A DNA stretch of 64,000 nt from CAYMGQ01 sp964390055. GTDB lineage: Bacteria > Bacillota > Clostridia > Peptostreptococcales > Natronincolaceae. Below are positions 62,201 to 64,000 of the stretch, in pieces (positions within the stretch are counted from its first letter, which is position 1; each line of letters opens with the position of its first letter). Position numbers and translations under genes: made by a program. The notes under the pieces were generated by a model that saw only the letters and a list, made by a program, of their open reading frames with translations, did not search any database and had not been told where the DNA came from. The DNA lies in contig CAYMGQ010000012.1 of the NCBI GenBank assembly GCA_964390055.1, positions 1-64,000 of the forward strand. Direction: 5' to 3'.

Positions 62201-62751
62201 TCAATTTTTTGCATTTCATGGGATGTTCTAAATCCATCAAAGAAATGAACAAAGGGAACCCTTCCCTTAATAGCCGCTAAATGTGCCACCCCGGCTAAGT
62301 CCATAACTTCTTGCACTCCACCAGATGCCAGCATAGCACATCCAGTTTGTCTTGCCGCCATAACATCCGAGTGATCGCCGAAGATGGATAGGGCATGACC
62401 TGCCACCGCCCTAGCAGTTACATGAAATACGCCAGGTAGAAGTTCCCCAGAAATCTTATACATATTGGGGATCATCAAAAGTAATCCCTGTGAAGCAGTA
62501 AAGGTAGTAGTTAAAGCCCCAGCTGCTAAAGATCCATGAACCGCACCTGCCGCCCCAGCCTCTGATTGCAATTCTGCAACCCTTACTTCTTGGCCGAAAA
62601 TATTTTTTAGACCATGGGCACTCCATGCATCAACATTTTCTGCCATATCTGAAGAGGGTGTGATAGGATAAATTGCTGCTACATCAGTAAAGGCATAAGC
62701 CACATGAGATGCAGCAGTATTACCATCCATTGTTTTCATTTCTCTAGCCAT
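59248..62751 (-). CDS. nifJ: pyruvate:ferredoxin (flavodoxin) oxidoreductase
   Basis: Oxidises pyruvate to acetyl-CoA and CO2, reducing ferredoxin. About 1167 residues, the normal length of the single-chain enzyme. From the N terminus: the pyruvate/TPP domain with DGNTAASHVAYAFTDVAA, the CoA-binding region, two 4Fe-4S clusters with CIQCNQCAFVCP and CTGCGVCVNTCP, then the TPP domain with CAGCGETPY and DTEVYSNTGGQASK. AAAGGAGG precedes the ATG at 62751; the longer frame upstream is within the leader. Confidence 0.97.
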   Translation of the reverse strand: MAREMKTMDGNTAASHVAYAFTDVAAIYPITPSSDMAENVDAWSAHGLKNIFGQEVRVAELQSEAGAAGAVHGSLAAGALTTTFTASQGLLLMIPNMYKISGELLPGVFHVTARAVAGHALSIFGDHSDVMAARQTGCAMLASGGVQEVMDLAGVAHLAAIKGRVPFVHFFDGFRTSHEMQKIEVLQYDELAELVDWDAIKAFRNRALNPENPVLRGTAQNPDIFFQAKEASNKYYEAIPEIVADYMEEISKITGREYKPFNYYGAEDAEYIIVAMGSVTDTIEETIDYLMEQGEKVGVIKVHLYRPFSEKYFFDVLPETVKRIAVLDRTKEPGALGEPLYQDVRTILFNRPSAPMVIGGRYGLGSKDTTPAQILAVFDNLKAEAKNGFTIGIVDDVTNTSLEIKEKLSVAPSGTIRCKFWGLGSDGTVGANQEAIRIIGDNTDMYAQAYFSYDSKKSGGVTISHLRFGEKPIKSTYLIDEADFIACHNQAYVYQYDLLKGLKEGGTFLLNCQWTAEELEERLPASMKKYIAENNINFYILNGTEIAREIGLGGRINMIMQSAFFKLTEVIPVDEALDHLKEAVIKAYGRKGEKIVDMNHRAIDRGVEALVKVEVAEEWKGLTEETAATVEEPEFIKNILRPINAQAGDELPVSAFTGAEDGTFPLGTSAYEKRGIAVSVPTWIAENCIQCNQCAFVCPHAAIRPFLLDEEERERAPEGFNTLKAMGRDLEGLEYRLQVSTFDCTGCGVCVNTCPSKNKALEMKDAEEQMAGQKENWDFALTIRDKSELTNIMTVKGSQFSQPLFEFSGACAGCGETPYVKLTTQLFGDRMIVANATGCSSIYGGSVPSIPYCKNQQGKGPAWANSLFEDNAEYGYGMLLASTQIRNRLEDLMKEALELEISPQLKEAFQEWLAGKDNGTASKKATEAMLALLDGEKDNPVINEIIEKKDYLIKRSQWIFGGDGWAYDIGYGGLDHVLATGEDVNVLVLDTEVYSNTGGQASKASPTAAVAKFAAAGKRTKKKDLGMMAMSYGYVYVAQVAMGADKNQLVRAMREAEAYNGPSLIIAYSPCIAHGISGGMGQTQEQEKRAVEAGYWHLYRYNPDLKEEGKNPFSLDSREPKASFKDFLMTEVRYASLAKAFPQVAEELFAKAEKDAQDRYESYKKLV

Positions 62752-63084
62752 TTGACAGCCTCCTTTATTATTTATATTAATTAATAAACATATGATAAAA
62801 CTTAGGTAAAAATACATATAGTACGCGGGGGATGTATTTTGTATACAAGCCACGGCGTAGTAAACTATCATAATTTATAGTAGGTATAAGTTTATAGGAA
62901 TAAGGCTAACCCTGTGCAGGGTACAGGCTCCCACTCCCTTGCCACTTTGTATTCCATTATAACATATCCAACCATTAATTAATAGGAATTATTCCTGTAA
63001 TAGGGGGTCATTTTATCCATATGTGTTATTAAGTGTTAAAATATCCCCACCTATCCCTTATAAGTAATTAATATCCAATAAAAG
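62752..63084 (-). promoter_or_regulatory. PFOR leader with extended -10 promoter
   Basis: TG-T-TATAAT (62956-62964) is an extended -10 with a weak -35, about 200 nt before the nifJ start. The leader contains a short ACCCTG/CAGGGT hairpin and a perfect palindrome TTGTATACAA (62839-62848). I recognise no riboswitch. Besides this and the tdh terminator the gap shows nothing else. Confidence 0.5.
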
Positions 63085-63116
63085 TTGCTGTGGGAGATTA
63101 TAATCTCCCACAGCAA
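63085..63116 (-). terminator. threonine dehydrogenase terminator
   Basis: A perfect 32-bp palindrome (arms TTGCTGTGGGAGATTA and complement) followed on the minus strand by CTTTT, 16 nt after the stop codon. Confidence 0.85.
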
Positions 63117-63131
63117 GCATATATTCATAAT

Positions 63132-64000
63132 CTAGATATTTAATTTTTTCCTAAGTTTATCTAGCATATCTTCTGTCATTCTATCTAAGTCATACTTAGG
63201 ATCCCAACCCCACTGTTCCCTGGCCTCTGTATCGTCTAGGGAATTTGGCCATGAATCGGCTATTTCCTGGATTACCGGGTTAACATCATAGTCTATCCTA
63301 AAGTCTGGTATATGTTTTTTTATTGAAGCCGCTATTCCCTCCGGATCGAAGGTCATAGCTGTTACATTAAAGGCATTCCTATGTATTAGTTTAGATGGGT
63401 CGGCCTCCATGAGCTCTACAATTGCATCCAAGGCATCAGGCATATACATCATATCCATATAGGTCCCCTTGTCTATAAAGGAGGTGTATTCCTTCTTCTC
63501 AAGGGCCTCATAATAAATATGTACAGCATAGTCCGTAGTACCTCCACCAGGTAGGGCTACATTGGATATTAATCCCGGAAACCGTACCCCCCTAGTATCT
63601 AGGCCAAATTTTTTATGGTAATAATCACATAGGAGCTCCCCTGCCACCTTAGTTACCCCGTACATAGTAGTGGGTCGCATTAGGGTATCCTGGGGGGTAT
63701 TATCCTTTGGTGTAGATGGGCCAAAAGCTGCAATGGAACTAGGAGTGCAGACAGCACATTCATATTCCCTAGCTACTTCCAATACATTGTAAAGCCCATT
63801 CATATTAATATTCCAGGCCGATGATGGGTTACTTTCACCAACTGCTGACAATATGGCTGCTAAATTTATAATGGTATCAACCTTATGCTTTTCAACTGCC
63901 TGGGCAATATCTTGAGGTCTTGTTACATCAATTATCTCGAAGGGACCTGTTTCAAGAATAGGATTTTCCCTTTTCCTCCTATTGCTAGCTACAACATTGT
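63132..64000 (-). CDS. L-threonine 3-dehydrogenase, epimerase family (partial, 5' end outside the window)
   Basis: Short-chain dehydrogenase of the NAD-dependent epimerase family that oxidises L-threonine to 2-amino-3-ketobutyrate. The open frame runs to the window edge, so at least 288 codons are present and the N-terminal Gly-rich NAD motif lies outside. Visible are DVTRPQDI, INLAAILSAVGE, the Ser in TPSSIAAFGPSTP, the catalytic YGVTKVAGE and RGVRFPGLIS. An internal TTG at 63851 is not the start. It could feed glycine or acetyl-CoA from threonine. Confidence 0.92.
   Translation of the reverse strand, partial: NVVASNRRKRENPILETGPFEIIDVTRPQDIAQAVEKHKVDTIINLAAILSAVGESNPSSAWNINMNGLYNVLEVAREYECAVCTPSSIAAFGPSTPKDNTPQDTLMRPTTMYGVTKVAGELLCDYYHKKFGLDTRGVRFPGLISNVALPGGGTTDYAVHIYYEALEKKEYTSFIDKGTYMDMMYMPDALDAIVELMEADPSKLIHRNAFNVTAMTFDPEGIAASIKKHIPDFRIDYDVNPVIQEIADSWPNSLDDTEAREQWGWDPKYDLDRMTEDMLDKLRKKLNI

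Noticed and set aside
62870..62960. Metabolite riboswitch before PFOR
   Set aside because: Only short hairpins are visible; no known riboswitch core or terminator/antiterminator pair was found.

Overview
The window reads as a chromosomal segment from a low-GC, endospore-forming, strictly anaerobic Gram-positive bacterium of the Clostridia/Tissierellia type. The signs are SpoIIR, a GerA-type germinant receptor operon, a SipL-like coat protein, pyruvate:ferredoxin oxidoreductase, a superoxide reductase, a biotin-dependent Na+-pumping decarboxylase and a T-box leader. The genus cannot be fixed from the sequence alone. I see no phage, insertion sequence, CRISPR array or tRNA. Most genes lie on the minus strand, so replication probably runs right to left here.

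Left part (1-18.5 kb, all minus strand). Two tandem rRNA-type promoters point out of the left edge, so an rRNA operon should start just outside. Reading right to left: asnS with a complete Asn T-box leader; a yabS-yabT-tilS-ftsH block lacking the usual spoIIE and hpt; the methylmalonyl-CoA decarboxylase operon mmdA-D-C-B; birA, whose product should biotinylate MmdC; an ECF transporter S component next to coaX (pantothenate/CoA supply); dusB; a conserved protein usually labelled quinate 5-dehydrogenase; and greA-lysS.

Middle (18.5-42.5 kb, mixed strands). A MarR-MATE efflux pair has its promoter and a perfect palindrome in front. Next are a small lipoprotein, a THUMP RNA methyltransferase and two HD-GYP genes (the first with a degenerate HD motif) flanking a cluster of DnaA-box-like sequences. 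A dicarboxylate/amino-acid symporter follows, then a sporulation/germination island (spoIIR, Ger B/C/A permease-lipoprotein-receptor genes, a CLC_0170-type protein), a MobA-like nucleotidyltransferase, GntR, ispE, sipL, argF with ArgR-like boxes, veg, a SpoIID-amidase fusion, a second MarR, and an NhaC antiporter convergent with an FMN-binding protein.

Right part (42.5-64 kb). This holds a CBS/DHH inorganic pyrophosphatase, a UPF0173 hydrolase, an AI-2E-family permease, a propeller lipoprotein, a class V aminotransferase and a chemoreceptor gene broken by one in-frame TAA. The threonine operon follows (ACT-hom-thrC-thrB), then dUTPase-lrgA-lrgB, superoxide reductase, cardiolipin synthase, PFOR (nifJ) and a threonine dehydrogenase cut by the right edge.

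The most notable result is two short genes that ordinary ORF calling misses because each carries an in-frame TGA exactly where its family has a conserved redox or metal-binding cysteine: a HesB/IscA-like protein (39964-40251, minus) and an ArsC/Spx-like protein (55092-55454, minus). Each TGA is followed at 19-26 nt by a hairpin with G in the first loop positions, as bacterial SECIS elements require. The best reading is two selenoproteins, so this organism should encode SelA, SelB, SelD and tRNA-Sec elsewhere.
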